Part shown: piece by piece, positions 51,319 to 60,334 of the stretch
Layout of the letters: each line of letters opens with the position of its first letter
Numbering within the stretch: position 1 is the stretch's first letter
Position numbers and translations under genes: made by a program
Source: Clostridium_AD sp050717545
GTDB lineage: Bacteria; Bacillota; Clostridia; Clostridiales; Clostridiaceae
DNA length: 64,000 nt
Direction of reading: 5' to 3'
Assembly: GCF_050717545.1 (NCBI RefSeq)
Contig: NZ_JBOITN010000031.1
Span: 1-64,000 of the forward strand
The notes under the pieces: model-generated
What the model was told of the DNA's origin: nothing
What the model saw: only the letters and a program-made list of their open reading frames with translations
The model's database searches: none

Positions 51319-52641
51319 CTATTTTTTTCTTCTATTAATATTTACTGTTCTTTTACCTTCACGGCAAGTTTGAGTTAAATGACGTTTTGCAGGACATACA
51401 AATGAGCAACAAGCACACTCGATACAATCCATACCATGGAGTTCTTCAAACTCTTCATAGTTACCTCTTAAAACTAAAGAATTAAGTTTTGTAGGGTTTA
51501 AAAACATCGGACATACACTCATACATTTTCCACAACGTATGCAACTAGATTCTTCTTCTAATTTAGCTTGTTCTTTTGTTAAACATAGTATACCAGATGT
51601 CCCTTTAATTACGGGGGTTTCTAGTGAGCTTAAAGCCATTCCCATCATAGGTCCACCTGAAAGTACTTTAACAGGTGTTTCTTTAAATCCACCAGCAGCC
51701 TGGATAACTTCTTCTATAGAAGTTCCTAATTTTACTTTTAAATTTAATGGTTCGTTGATCGCTTCTCCAGTTACTGTTAAAACTCTTTCCGTAAGAGGCC
51801 TACCATTTACTACAGCATTATAAATCTCGTATGCGGAATCAACGTTTTGGACTATACATCCAACATCTGCAGGAAGTTTTCCAGAAGGTAACTCTCTACC
51901 AGTAATTGAGTAGATTAATTGTTTCTCAGCACCTTGAGGATATTTTGTAACAAGTGGAGTAACTTCTACATTAGTGAGGCTTGCACAAGCTTTTTTCATA
52001 ATTTCAATTGCCTCAGGTTTATTATCTTCTATTGCAACATAACCCTTAACGCCAGGGAACATCTGAAGAATAATTTTTAAACCCATAGCTATTTCATTAG
52101 ATTTTTCCAGCATCATTCTGTAATCACAGGTTAAATATGGTTCACATTCGGCAGCATTTACTATAATACTGTCAATTGTTTTATCTGCTGGTGGGTTAAG
52201 CTTAATATGAGTTGGGAAACCTGCTCCACCCATACCTACAATACCAGCTTCTTTAATAATAGTTATTAGTTCACTTTTTGACAATTTTTCATAATCAACA
52301 TGAGGAGTCATAGTAAGTACTTCTTCATATAAATTATCGTTTTCCACTATAATAGACAATACCATTGTTCCATTACTGTGAAGTCTTGGAGCTACATCTT
52401 TTACAGTTCCAGATACACTTGAGTATATTGGCGCAGATACAAAGGCTTTGGATTCGCCTATTTTTTGTGCCACAAGCACTCTGTCACCTTTTTTTACTAA
52501 AGGATCGCATGGCGCGCCTATATGTTGTTGCATAGGAAACACTAAGTTACCTGTTGGAAGTAAATCTTGAATTGGTTTTTGCATACTCAAGTCTTTTTTG
52601 CCGCCAGGGTGAATCCCTTTTTTGAAAGTCAAAAGTCCCAT
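51319..52641 (-). CDS. rnfC: Rnf complex subunit C (NADH-binding)
   Basis: A 440-residue peripheral subunit where NAD+ is reduced. The N-terminal KGGIHP-type region is FKKGIHPGGKKDLS; GIVGMGGAGFPTHIKL binds FMN/NADH and is related to Complex I NuoF. Two 4Fe-4S motifs follow: CIRCGKCMSVCPMFLNP and CIECACCSFVCPAKRHL. ATG 52641 follows AGGAGG. It is the first gene of the rnf operon. The complex pumps Na+ or H+ while moving electrons from ferredoxin to NAD+. Confidence 0.96.
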   Translation of the reverse strand: MGLLTFKKGIHPGGKKDLSMQKPIQDLLPTGNLVFPMQQHIGAPCDPLVKKGDRVLVAQKIGESKAFVSAPIYSSVSGTVKDVAPRLHSNGTMVLSIIVENDNLYEEVLTMTPHVDYEKLSKSELITIIKEAGIVGMGGAGFPTHIKLNPPADKTIDSIIVNAAECEPYLTCDYRMMLEKSNEIAMGLKIILQMFPGVKGYVAIEDNKPEAIEIMKKACASLTNVEVTPLVTKYPQGAEKQLIYSITGRELPSGKLPADVGCIVQNVDSAYEIYNAVVNGRPLTERVLTVTGEAINEPLNLKVKLGTSIEEVIQAAGGFKETPVKVLSGGPMMGMALSSLETPVIKGTSGILCLTKEQAKLEEESSCIRCGKCMSVCPMFLNPTKLNSLVLRGNYEEFEELHGMDCIECACCSFVCPAKRHLTQTCREGKRTVNINRRKK

Positions 52642-52667
52642 AATAAACCTCCTTGTAGTTCTTTAAG

Positions 52668-52743
52668 GGATATAACAATTATTATTTGTTATATCCTTAT
52701 TCGCTTTTATAGGGTAGATAACAATAATTAATTGATAGCTACC
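52668..52743 (-). promoter_or_regulatory. Two stacked hairpins in the rnf leader
   Basis: GGATATAACAA/TTGTTATATCC (11 bp, 52668-52696) and GGTAG...CTACC with inner CAAT/ATTG (52713-52743) lie just upstream of the rnfC ribosome binding site. They may be mRNA leader structures or repressor sites. The TTGTTA/TAACAA words resemble Rex half-sites, but the orientation is reversed. Confidence 0.35.
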
Positions 52744-53069
52744 TTATGATGATTTTTAGCTGTGATAATAATTATAAAATAATTTTACATACAATATTGT
52801 AAAAATTGAAAAAAATGTATGAAATTCTTATGTGACTGCATATAAAATGAACTATAGTATATATATTACACCATTTGTGATGAAAAAAGTATATTTTTCA
52901 TCAAAAAAAGCTGCTTTTTAAAAAGAAGATTAATTTGACAATTTATTAATATAAATAATGTTTATTTTTCAAAATAATGCAATGAAAAATGTATGATTGT
53001 TATGCTATACTTAATATGGATAAATAAACTATATTTACAACAAAATACAATTGCAAAGGTAAGGTGAAT
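52744..53069. other. Intergenic region between rnfC and yceG
   Basis: A divergent promoter region, very AT-rich. TTGACA at 52934-52939 is a good -35 word for the plus strand, but no clear -10 follows at 17 bases. No gene was recognised. Confidence 0.4.
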
Positions 53070-54716
53070 ATGGAAAAGAGTAATTTGAACAATTTAGAGA
53101 TTAGCAGCGTGAATCTAGATTTTAATGAAGATATATTAAGTAGTTTAAAAACAGAAGTTTGTAAAAGAAAAAAATTTCAATATAATTCTAATATTATAAC
53201 GATTCCAAAATATTTTTATAGGTTTATAGGAATAAAAAATAATGTGAAAGATTATTATGAAAACTTATATAGTTTAGACAAAGAATTAAAGAAAGTAGGT
53301 CCATGTTACATTAGGATTAGTGATGGATTAGATAAGGACATTAATATAAAAGTTCAAAATTTATTAAATAGTATTTGGAATGCAACATCCAAAACGGATC
53401 CACTAGATGTGACTTTAATTATAAATTCAATAAGTGATAACGGTCTTTTCCCAAATTTAACAAATAAAGTTTTATTACAACAAATTAAAAATAATTTTAA
53501 AGGACTATTAGAATATTATATTAAGTCAAGAGAAATATCTGATAACAACGATATTAAGGTTATTATTAATTATACTATTCATTGGATAAATATGTATTCA
53601 AAAAAAATGTTTGAGAAGTTTAATTATGCATTGGTTAATCCTAAAGTACTATTTTATGGAGAAATTTCGAGGGCAGAAGTTTTTTATTTGATATTATTAT
53701 CAACATTGGGCTGTGATATAGTGTACTTTAATCCAAAAAATTCTGGAACATTTGTTGAAATTGATAAATGTAATGTTTTTTCAAAGGAAATTGTTTATAA
53801 TAACAATAATGAAATAAAACCATTTCCAACTAGTAATGAGGATAGGATTAATACTACTGCATATAACGCTAGGCTAGAACTTAATAAAACGTTGTTTACA
53901 AATGAGTCGGGATTCTACAGACCTTGGCAGTTCGCAGATTACAATATAGATGCTATAACTCTTAATACCACATATGAAGAAATATATATATGGATTAAAG
54001 AAAAAGCATATGTAAGAGAGGGTTTTGATATTAAAGATTCAACAGTAGTGGTACCTAACATGTTCTCAAAGATCTGTGGTACTCATGAAAACATCAATCA
54101 ATATTTTAAGGAAATTAATGATGTCGTAACTCAAAAATTTACTAAATTTTATAATGAATTACCTATAATGAAGGCAGCCCATCTTGAATATGGAAAGTTT
54201 AATCAAATATACCCCAGTGATGTTTTTTCAGAGTTTAATACTCAGGATTTGGTTAATTCGTCATGGTGGAAATATAAAGAGCTTAGGTCCGGACTTCAAA
54301 AAACTATGGCAGATAAAATTAAAGAACTGTGCCTCAATCCTGTAATAATAAATGTTGAAAAAGAAGATTTAAGAGATTTGCAAGTAGATATTTTCTCAGT
54401 GTTAATAAATTTAGATAAAGAAATGCTTGAGCTACTTCAAGCATATGATTACTCAGAAGAGGTTCCTAAAATTGTGGTATATAATAATGAGGAAAATGGA
54501 AACTTATCCTTTGAAGATTGTATAATGCTTGCATTTATGAATTCTATGGGACTGGACATAATTATATATAACCCTTCAGGATATAATGACATAGAGAATT
54601 ATATATATCATGAGCAATATGATATTCATAGACTGGAGAATGTCAGTTTTAAACTTCACTTTAAAAAATATGCGGAAAAGAGAAAGGGTTTCTTTGAAAA
54701 TTTATTTGGTGGTTAA
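53070..54716 (+). CDS. yceG: YceG-family protein, tellurite-resistance associated
   Basis: A 548-residue soluble protein of the bacterial YceG family, whose Bacillus subtilis member lies in the yce stress operon. Long conserved stretches are PKYFYRFIGI, FYRPWQFADYNIDAITLNTTYEEI, VVPNMFSKICGTHENI and AFMNSMGLDIIIYNPSGYNDIENYI. The family has been proposed to belong to the TerD-linked biosynthetic module; its reaction is unknown. ATG 53070 follows AAGGTAAGGTGA; an in-frame GTG at 53064 lies inside that site. It precedes telA by 149 bases, as in B. subtilis (yceG-yceH). TerC/TerD genes are not in the window. Confidence 0.85.
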   Translation: MEKSNLNNLEISSVNLDFNEDILSSLKTEVCKRKKFQYNSNIITIPKYFYRFIGIKNNVKDYYENLYSLDKELKKVGPCYIRISDGLDKDINIKVQNLLNSIWNATSKTDPLDVTLIINSISDNGLFPNLTNKVLLQQIKNNFKGLLEYYIKSREISDNNDIKVIINYTIHWINMYSKKMFEKFNYALVNPKVLFYGEISRAEVFYLILLSTLGCDIVYFNPKNSGTFVEIDKCNVFSKEIVYNNNNEIKPFPTSNEDRINTTAYNARLELNKTLFTNESGFYRPWQFADYNIDAITLNTTYEEIYIWIKEKAYVREGFDIKDSTVVVPNMFSKICGTHENINQYFKEINDVVTQKFTKFYNELPIMKAAHLEYGKFNQIYPSDVFSEFNTQDLVNSSWWKYKELRSGLQKTMADKIKELCLNPVIINVEKEDLRDLQVDIFSVLINLDKEMLELLQAYDYSEEVPKIVVYNNEENGNLSFEDCIMLAFMNSMGLDIIIYNPSGYNDIENYIYHEQYDIHRLENVSFKLHFKKYAEKRKGFFENLFGG

Positions 54717-54742
54717 ATCAGTCCTTACTGAGCTATAATAGT

Positions 54743-54771
54743 TAAATCATCTCCTGCGGAGCTGAAATGTC
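54743..54771 (+). repeat. 29-bp palindrome-centred repeat, copy 3
   Basis: The element reads TAAATCATCTCCTGCGGAGC at its left and CTGAAATGTC at its right. Copy 2 (33865-33893) is the inverted match with a one-base difference; copy 1 is at 7396-7424. It lies 26 bases after the yceG stop. Confidence 0.65.
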
Positions 54772-54865
54772 CTTAAAGTGACAAAATAAGATCAAAATTA
54801 AGTTTTATAATCTAACACTGAAATTTTACAATAAACTAAAAAACAATTTAAGAGGAGTGGAAAAC

Positions 54866-55966
54866 ATGGAAAATAATAATCAAATACTTAAAATTGAAGA
54901 TGAGAGCATAGAGGATAAAAACATAAAGCAAAAGGCTGTAAGCATAAGTAATCAGCTCAAAGTATCACCACAGGTAATTCAGATTGCATCAAAAATAAAC
55001 ATTAAGGATGCAAATGCAATATTAGAATTTGGTAATGAACCAGCACAGCAAATATCAAAATTTGCAGATCAAATATTAAACTCTATTAAGAGTAGCAGCG
55101 TTGAAAATTCAGGTGTTATGATAAAGGAACTTACGAGCATAATGAAAAAATTTGATAAACAAGATTTTGAGGAAGAAAAAAAGGGTTTCCTTGCAAAAAT
55201 TTTTAGTAAACCTGCTAAGGCAATTGATAAAATGCTTGGCAAATATAAAACTATTGGTGGAGAAATAGACAACATATATACACAACTTAGTGGATATAAA
55301 GGTGAGATAAATAGTGCTAACTTATTGCTTGAAAACCTATATAATCAAAATTTTGAGTATTATGGAGAGTTAGAAAAATACATTACGGCAGGGAATATGG
55401 TTGCAGAAAAGTATGAAAAGGATGAGTTGCCTAAACTTGAGGCATCAGCGGCCGGTGGTGAACAAATAAACTTGATAAATTATGAGAATGCTAAAGCAGC
55501 TCTAGAAATGTTAAAACAAAGAATTTACGATTTAGAAATGGCTAAGATGGTGTCTCTACAAACAGCTCCTCAAATTAAAATGATTCAAAGGGGGAATTAT
55601 AAGTTAATATCTAAAGTGCATTCTGCTTTTATAATAACTATACCTGTATTCAAAAATGGAATAATTCAAGCTATTGCATTAAAAAAACAAAAGTTAGTGT
55701 CTGATTCTTTAGCAGAACTTGATAGAACTACTAATGAATTATTAATGAAAAATGCTGAAAACATAAGAAGTCAAAGTGTTGATATTGCAAAACTTGCTGG
55801 AGGAACAAGCGTGAAAATTGAAACTCTTGAGAAAACTTGGAATACTATCATGCAAGGAATAGAAGAAACAAAGGCTATTGAGGATGAGAATAAAAGATTA
55901 AGATCAGAGGGAATAGTTAAATTACATGATATGACAGAAAAATTAAAGCAGAAATCTTTGAGCTAA
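54866..55966 (+). CDS. telA: Toxic anion resistance protein TelA
   Basis: A 366-residue soluble, largely helical protein of the TelA family, linked to tellurite and other envelope stresses. Family stretches are GFLAKIFSKPAKAIDKMLGKYKTIGGEID, NLLLENLYNQNFEYYGELEKYI, and IKMIQRGNYKLISKVHSAFIITIPVFKNGI. Coiled-coil prediction is likely in the last 100 residues. ATG 54866 follows AAGAGGAG; an in-frame GTG at 54857 lies inside that site. It follows yceG, a pairing known from Bacillus, and ends before a hairpin. Confidence 0.92.
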   Translation: MENNNQILKIEDESIEDKNIKQKAVSISNQLKVSPQVIQIASKINIKDANAILEFGNEPAQQISKFADQILNSIKSSSVENSGVMIKELTSIMKKFDKQDFEEEKKGFLAKIFSKPAKAIDKMLGKYKTIGGEIDNIYTQLSGYKGEINSANLLLENLYNQNFEYYGELEKYITAGNMVAEKYEKDELPKLEASAAGGEQINLINYENAKAALEMLKQRIYDLEMAKMVSLQTAPQIKMIQRGNYKLISKVHSAFIITIPVFKNGIIQAIALKKQKLVSDSLAELDRTTNELLMKNAENIRSQSVDIAKLAGGTSVKIETLEKTWNTIMQGIEETKAIEDENKRLRSEGIVKLHDMTEKLKQKSLS

Positions 55967-56030
55967 TAAATCCTAAGATATAACTTCTAGAAATAACAAA
56001 TTATAGTTCATAAAATAATAAACTTAAATT

Positions 56031-56092
56031 AAGACAAGGAATGTGTAGGGGGAAATTAAATCCTAATATCTACATATCATTGTCTTATATTT
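56031..56092 (+). terminator. Terminator of yceG-telA
   Basis: AAGACAAGGAATGTGTAG pairs with CTACATATCATTGTCTT apart from a bulge, and is followed by ATATTTTATT. The loop is 21 bases. Confidence 0.65.
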
Positions 56093-56179
56093 TATTCATC
56101 TTAAAACTTATGGTATTGAAGAAAAGTATCAATTAAGATATAATAATATAAAGAAAATGAAGGATTTAAAGGTGATTAC

Positions 56180-57505
56180 ATGGATATATTTGAATTACAA
56201 GCTCAAAAAAAATTGCTAAAAGATGCACCTCTTGCTGAGAGATTAAAACCTGGAAAATTGGAAGATTATATAGGTCAAGAACATATTTTAGGGAAGGGAA
56301 AACTTCTTGCGCGTGCAATAAGTGCAGATAAGATAACATCTTTACTGCTTTATGGACCACCTGGTACTGGTAAAACTAGCTTGGCTAAAGTTATAGCAAA
56401 TTCAACGAAATCTAATTTTGTTAGACTTAATGCTGTAACGGATGGACTTAAGGAACTACGAGAAGTAGTTGCCACGGCAAAAAACGATTTAGGTATGTAC
56501 AATACTAAAACAATATTATTTATTGATGAAATACATAGGTTTAACAAAGCTCAACAGGATGCGCTATTACCCTTTGTAGAGAAGGGAACAATAACTTTAA
56601 TTGGGGCTACAACAGAAAATCCATATTTTGAAGTTAACAATGCATTAATATCAAGATCAATGCTCTTTAAATTGGAACCATTAAAGGAGAAACATATTGA
56701 ACTTATTATTAAAAGGGCACTTGATAATAAAGATGTAGGGTTTGGGAATACTAATATTTGTATGGAACAGGGAGCTATTAAGTATCTTGCAAGTATGGCT
56801 AATGGAGATGCAAGGCGTGCACTTAATGCATTAGAACTGTCAGTTTTAACTACTGATCGCGATGAGAATGGAATAATAAATATAACTCTTGCGGTTGCGG
56901 AGGAATGCCTCCAAAAAAAGCATATTAAATATGATAAGAATAGAGATGAACATTATGATATAATTTCTGCTTTTATTAAAAGTATGAGGGGTTCAGACCC
57001 TGATGCTGCGGTGCATTACCTTGCTAGAATGGTATATGCCGGAGAAGATCCTAATTTTATTGCTAGGAGAATTGTAATAGCTGCATCTGAAGATGTGGGA
57101 AATGCAGATCCTATAGCTATGCTCGTAGCAAATAATGCAGCTGCGGCAGTTCGTTTTGTTGGAATGCCTGAAGCAAGAATTATTTTAGCTCAAGCTGCTA
57201 TTTACGTAGCGTCAGCTCCTAAAAGTAATGCATCTTATATGGCCATTAATAGGGCACTGGAAGATATAGAAAAAAATGACATAGGGAGAGTTCCTGCGCA
57301 TTTAAGAGATCAACATTACAGTGGTGTTAAGAAACTAGGAGCTGGAGAAGGGTATTTGTATCCACATGCATATGAGGGGAATTATGTAGCTCAGCAATAT
57401 CTGCCTGATGAATTAGTAGGAACAACATATTACAATGCTAGTGAAAATGGATACGAGAAAAAAATCAAAGAAAGACTTAACGAACATTCAAATAAAAAAC
57501 TATAA
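56180..57505 (+). CDS. rarA: Replication-associated recombination protein RarA (MgsA)
   Basis: A 441-residue AAA+ ATPase related to clamp loaders and RuvB, acting at stalled replication forks. It has Walker A GPPGTGKTS (59-67), Walker B FIDEIHRF (114-121), sensor GATTENPYFEVN, and the C-terminal tetramerisation region with DPDAAVHYLARMVYAGEDP. The RarA-specific PAHLRDQHYSGVKKLGAGEGYLYPH is present near residue 370. ATG 56180 follows AAAGGTGAT. It stands alone and ends in a strong terminator. Confidence 0.95.
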   Translation: MDIFELQAQKKLLKDAPLAERLKPGKLEDYIGQEHILGKGKLLARAISADKITSLLLYGPPGTGKTSLAKVIANSTKSNFVRLNAVTDGLKELREVVATAKNDLGMYNTKTILFIDEIHRFNKAQQDALLPFVEKGTITLIGATTENPYFEVNNALISRSMLFKLEPLKEKHIELIIKRALDNKDVGFGNTNICMEQGAIKYLASMANGDARRALNALELSVLTTDRDENGIINITLAVAEECLQKKHIKYDKNRDEHYDIISAFIKSMRGSDPDAAVHYLARMVYAGEDPNFIARRIVIAASEDVGNADPIAMLVANNAAAAVRFVGMPEARIILAQAAIYVASAPKSNASYMAINRALEDIEKNDIGRVPAHLRDQHYSGVKKLGAGEGYLYPHAYEGNYVAQQYLPDELVGTTYYNASENGYEKKIKERLNEHSNKKL

Positions 57506-57550
57506 AAAGAAGCAAGAACATAAATTAGAGTTTATGTTCTTGCTTCTTTT
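57505..57550. terminator. Bidirectional terminator, rarA and pepF
   Basis: AAAAGAAGCAAGAACATAAA and its perfect 20-bp complement surround a 6-base loop. It starts at the last base of the rarA stop. Confidence 0.95.
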
Positions 57551-57551
57551 G

Positions 57552-59321
57552 CTATTTCATGTTTATAAATTTCTCTATATCTTGCGTAATGAGATTTAAT
57601 GAGCTTCTCCAAAAATCAATAGAATGAATATCTATATCCATTTTTTTTGCAACTTGAACTAAATCATTTTTTCCAGTAGAGGTTAGCAAGGCATCATAAT
57701 CTTTAAGGAATGATTCACCGCTTTTTAAGTATCTGGAGTATAATCCTTTGGAGAATAATAAACCAAAAGCATAAGGGAAATTGTAAAAATTACTGGAAGC
57801 ATCATAATAATGAGGTTTACAGGTCCACATATATGGATGTAAAAAATTATGGTCAAGGCCAGCTCCATAGGCTTTCTTTTGAGAATTTATCATAATTTCT
57901 TTTAACTCATTTACGGAAAGAGAATTATCCTCCCTGCGCGCAAAAAGCTCTGTTTCAAATAAATAACGACTCAATATATCTACAATTACTTGAGCATTGC
58001 TAGAGATATCATTTTCCAGAATTACAAAGGTTTCTTCTTTTGAAGCTCCTTGAAGTGCTGCATTACTTATTATTGTCTCACAAAAAATTGATGCAGTTTC
58101 AGCAATAGGCATAGGATAATCACTATTTAATGCAGATTCATTAGATAAACATAAACCATGATATCCATGACCTAGTTCGTGTGCTAGAGTTGAAACATCG
58201 TTAAAACTTCCTGTAAAGTTAGAAAGTATTCGACTTTCTTTAATGCAATGCAGATTAGAGCAAAATGCACCTCCGAGTTTACCTTCTCGTGGCTCTGAGT
58301 CAATCCAGTTATGTGAAAAAGCATTATCGGCATAAGATGCAAGCTTATCACTAAAACAAGCAAAATTTTTAACTATAAATTTCCTTGCTTCATCTAAGGT
58401 AAAATGCATATTTACATTTCCCATTGGCGCAAATAGTTCATAAAAAGGAAGACCTTCTGAATAACCTAATATTTCAGCTTTTTTTCTAAAATATTTTTCA
58501 AAATAAGGAAGGCTTTCCATGATTGCACTTAACATAACATCTAAAGTTTCTTTGTCCATTCTTGAGCTTTCAAGAGCATTTTGAAGAGGGGAATCATATC
58601 CCTTAGCATTACAAAGTGTAATAACTTCTCCTTTGATTCCATTAATTGCAGCGGCAGAGGATTCAGCAATTTTATCATAAGATTTAAGTTCTGATAGGTA
58701 AGCAGTTTTTCGAACTTCTTTATCTTTATCATAAGCCATATTTCTAATCATAGATAATGGAAGCTTTTTAAGCTCGCTATTTATGTTAATATCAACAAGT
58801 AAAGTTGAAGTTACTATATTTTGAAGCCTAGACCATGCATCTGATCCACTATTTTTCATCTTAGCCATAAGCTCTTCCTCAGTACTAGAAAGCAGATATT
58901 TGCTATTATTAACTAAGTTCATTAAATAATAACTATGGGATTCTAATAGAGGAGAACTTTCAATTATACGTTCTAAATCTTCCACGCAAGTAAGCCACTT
59001 AGAAAATATAGTATTGGGTTTGGCGAGTTCGGATAGTTTAGATGATATTTTTTCTGAAAAGTTATTTGCAACTTGATTTTTTGTATCTACACTTAAAGTG
59101 AGTTCTGCATAATTATATAACTTATTTACAACATCACTGAATTTATTCTGAGTATTAATGTGATCTTCAATTTTTTTTTTAAGATTATTAGAAGTATTAC
59201 AGCTCTCCAGTGTCCATTTTTTTATATGCTCTATGGAATTTTCAAAAAAGACCATGTCTTCTTTAAATTCCTTGCTATCAAAAGATGTATAGAGCTCATT
59301 TAGACTCCACTTCATATCCAT
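57552..59321 (-). CDS. pepF: M3 family oligoendopeptidase (PepF type)
   Basis: A 589-residue zinc metallopeptidase cutting short peptides in the cytoplasm. The zinc motif HELGHGYH lies near residue 382 (STLAHELGHGYHGL), with the third ligand expected in ETASIFCET. GGAFCSNL and the C-terminal YASSNFYNFPYAFGLLFSKGLY-type region are typical of the PepF clade. ATG 59321 follows GGAGGAA. It is a single gene. It would finish degrading peptides such as those taken in by Opp. Confidence 0.93.
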   Translation of the reverse strand: MDMKWSLNELYTSFDSKEFKEDMVFFENSIEHIKKWTLESCNTSNNLKKKIEDHINTQNKFSDVVNKLYNYAELTLSVDTKNQVANNFSEKISSKLSELAKPNTIFSKWLTCVEDLERIIESSPLLESHSYYLMNLVNNSKYLLSSTEEELMAKMKNSGSDAWSRLQNIVTSTLLVDININSELKKLPLSMIRNMAYDKDKEVRKTAYLSELKSYDKIAESSAAAINGIKGEVITLCNAKGYDSPLQNALESSRMDKETLDVMLSAIMESLPYFEKYFRKKAEILGYSEGLPFYELFAPMGNVNMHFTLDEARKFIVKNFACFSDKLASYADNAFSHNWIDSEPREGKLGGAFCSNLHCIKESRILSNFTGSFNDVSTLAHELGHGYHGLCLSNESALNSDYPMPIAETASIFCETIISNAALQGASKEETFVILENDISSNAQVIVDILSRYLFETELFARREDNSLSVNELKEIMINSQKKAYGAGLDHNFLHPYMWTCKPHYYDASSNFYNFPYAFGLLFSKGLYSRYLKSGESFLKDYDALLTSTGKNDLVQVAKKMDIDIHSIDFWRSSLNLITQDIEKFINMK

Positions 59322-59427
59322 ACTAATTCCTCCATTTACAAAATTTTATATATTGCATATATTGTACCACAATTAATATAATAAAATACTAATTGCGGTA
59401 CAATATATGAGGTTAAATAATAAGGAT

Positions 59428-59462
59428 AAAAAAAAGTAGGAGGTTTGCCCCTACTTTTTTTT
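59428..59462 (-). terminator. Terminator after the DUF948 gene
   Basis: AGTAGG and CCTACT with flanking A and T runs form a hairpin that begins at the end of the DUF948 gene and is followed on the minus strand by TTTTTTTT. Confidence 0.75.
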
Positions 59463-59792
59463 GTAAAATATATTTTTTATAATAGTTAATATATCTGCTA
59501 CATATACTAAATATCTGTGAAATGACTCCGTGGATTCAAGTGCATTAGCGGTAGTTTTCACTACTACTTCAGTAACATCTTTTACGTTGTCTGTTATCTC
59601 AAAACAATTTTTAATAGTTTTTGGTAATACATCTAATATCTCATCAATGTTTTCTTTGTTCCTTTTAAGAATTAAATTTACACTTGTTATTGTTATAATA
59701 AGTGTAATTAAACCTATTATAAGTACAACTAAAAGTGTCAAACCAAGAAGAATTAGTAAGCCTTGTCCTAATTTTAAAACGTCCACATACAT
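59451..59792 (-). CDS. DUF948 domain-containing protein
   Basis: A 113-residue protein with one strong N-terminal membrane helix (about 10-38, rich in Leu and Ile) and a helical cytoplasmic tail (ENIDEILDVLPKTIKNCFEITDNVKDV and onward). This is the DUF948 layout, often found beside YtxH general-stress proteins, as here. ATG 59792 lacks a strong ribosome binding site. Function unknown; the gene follows the YtxH gene by 31 bases, so they likely form an operon. Confidence 0.8.
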   Translation of the reverse strand: MYVDVLKLGQGLLILLGLTLLVVLIIGLITLIITITSVNLILKRNKENIDEILDVLPKTIKNCFEITDNVKDVTEVVVKTTANALESTESFHRYLVYVADILTIIKNIFYKKK

Positions 59793-59823
59793 TTATAACA
59801 CCACTATCCTAATTTAATTTGAG

Positions 59824-60234
59824 TTACTTTTTATTTTTTTGTGCGATTTTATCTGATGAATCATCAGTTAGACTATCTTTTGTTTCAACAATTTCTTCCT
59901 CTGATAAAGTATCTTTAGAAGGCTTTTTTTCGTTTAGGTATTCAGAAATTTTTACTTTAGCATCAGCTACACTATCTTTAGCTGATGTAACTTTATTATC
60001 AATGGTTCCTTTAAGTTCAACAGTTTTTCCTTTGATATTGTTTTTGATATCATTTGATGAGTCAATAATATCTTTTCTATTTTCTTTACCAGATTTAGGT
60101 GAAAAGAGTAAACCTCCTATTAAACCACCAAGACTTCCAGCCGCAGTACTAAAAATTACTCTTTTCGCAGTTTTTATTTTAGATTTCCTTTGTAATTCTT
60201 TTTTTCTATTTTTAAACCAACTTGAAAATATCAT
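59824..60234 (-). CDS. YtxH-like general stress protein
   Basis: A 136-residue protein with a basic N-terminus and a Gly-rich hydrophobic helix STAAGSLGGLIGGLLFSPKSGKENR (about 29-53), the YtxH signature. A charged amphipathic tail follows (KGTIDNKVTSAKDSVADAKVKISEYLN), LEA-like, ending in a Lys-rich stretch. It is probably membrane-anchored with the tail inside the cell. ATG 60234 follows AAGGAGGG. Stress roles for YtxH proteins are known only broadly. Confidence 0.85.
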   Translation of the reverse strand: MIFSSWFKNRKKELQRKSKIKTAKRVIFSTAAGSLGGLIGGLLFSPKSGKENRKDIIDSSNDIKNNIKGKTVELKGTIDNKVTSAKDSVADAKVKISEYLNEKKPSKDTLSEEEIVETKDSLTDDSSDKIAQKNKK

Positions 60235-60334
60235 AATTTTCCCTCCTTAAAAGTTAAAAACCTTATGTACATTATATACAAAATGTTGAAAAATGTCAAT
60301 AGATAAAGAAAAATGTAAAACAGTAATAAGAAGA

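Noticed and set aside
52668..52696. Rex operator before rnf
   Set aside because: Rex sites are TTGTTA...TAACAA; here the halves are in the opposite order.
59530..60250. Plus-strand frames opposite the DUF948 and YtxH genes
   Set aside because: Shadows of two recognised minus-strand genes; their products are Ser/Ile/Phe-rich and match no family.
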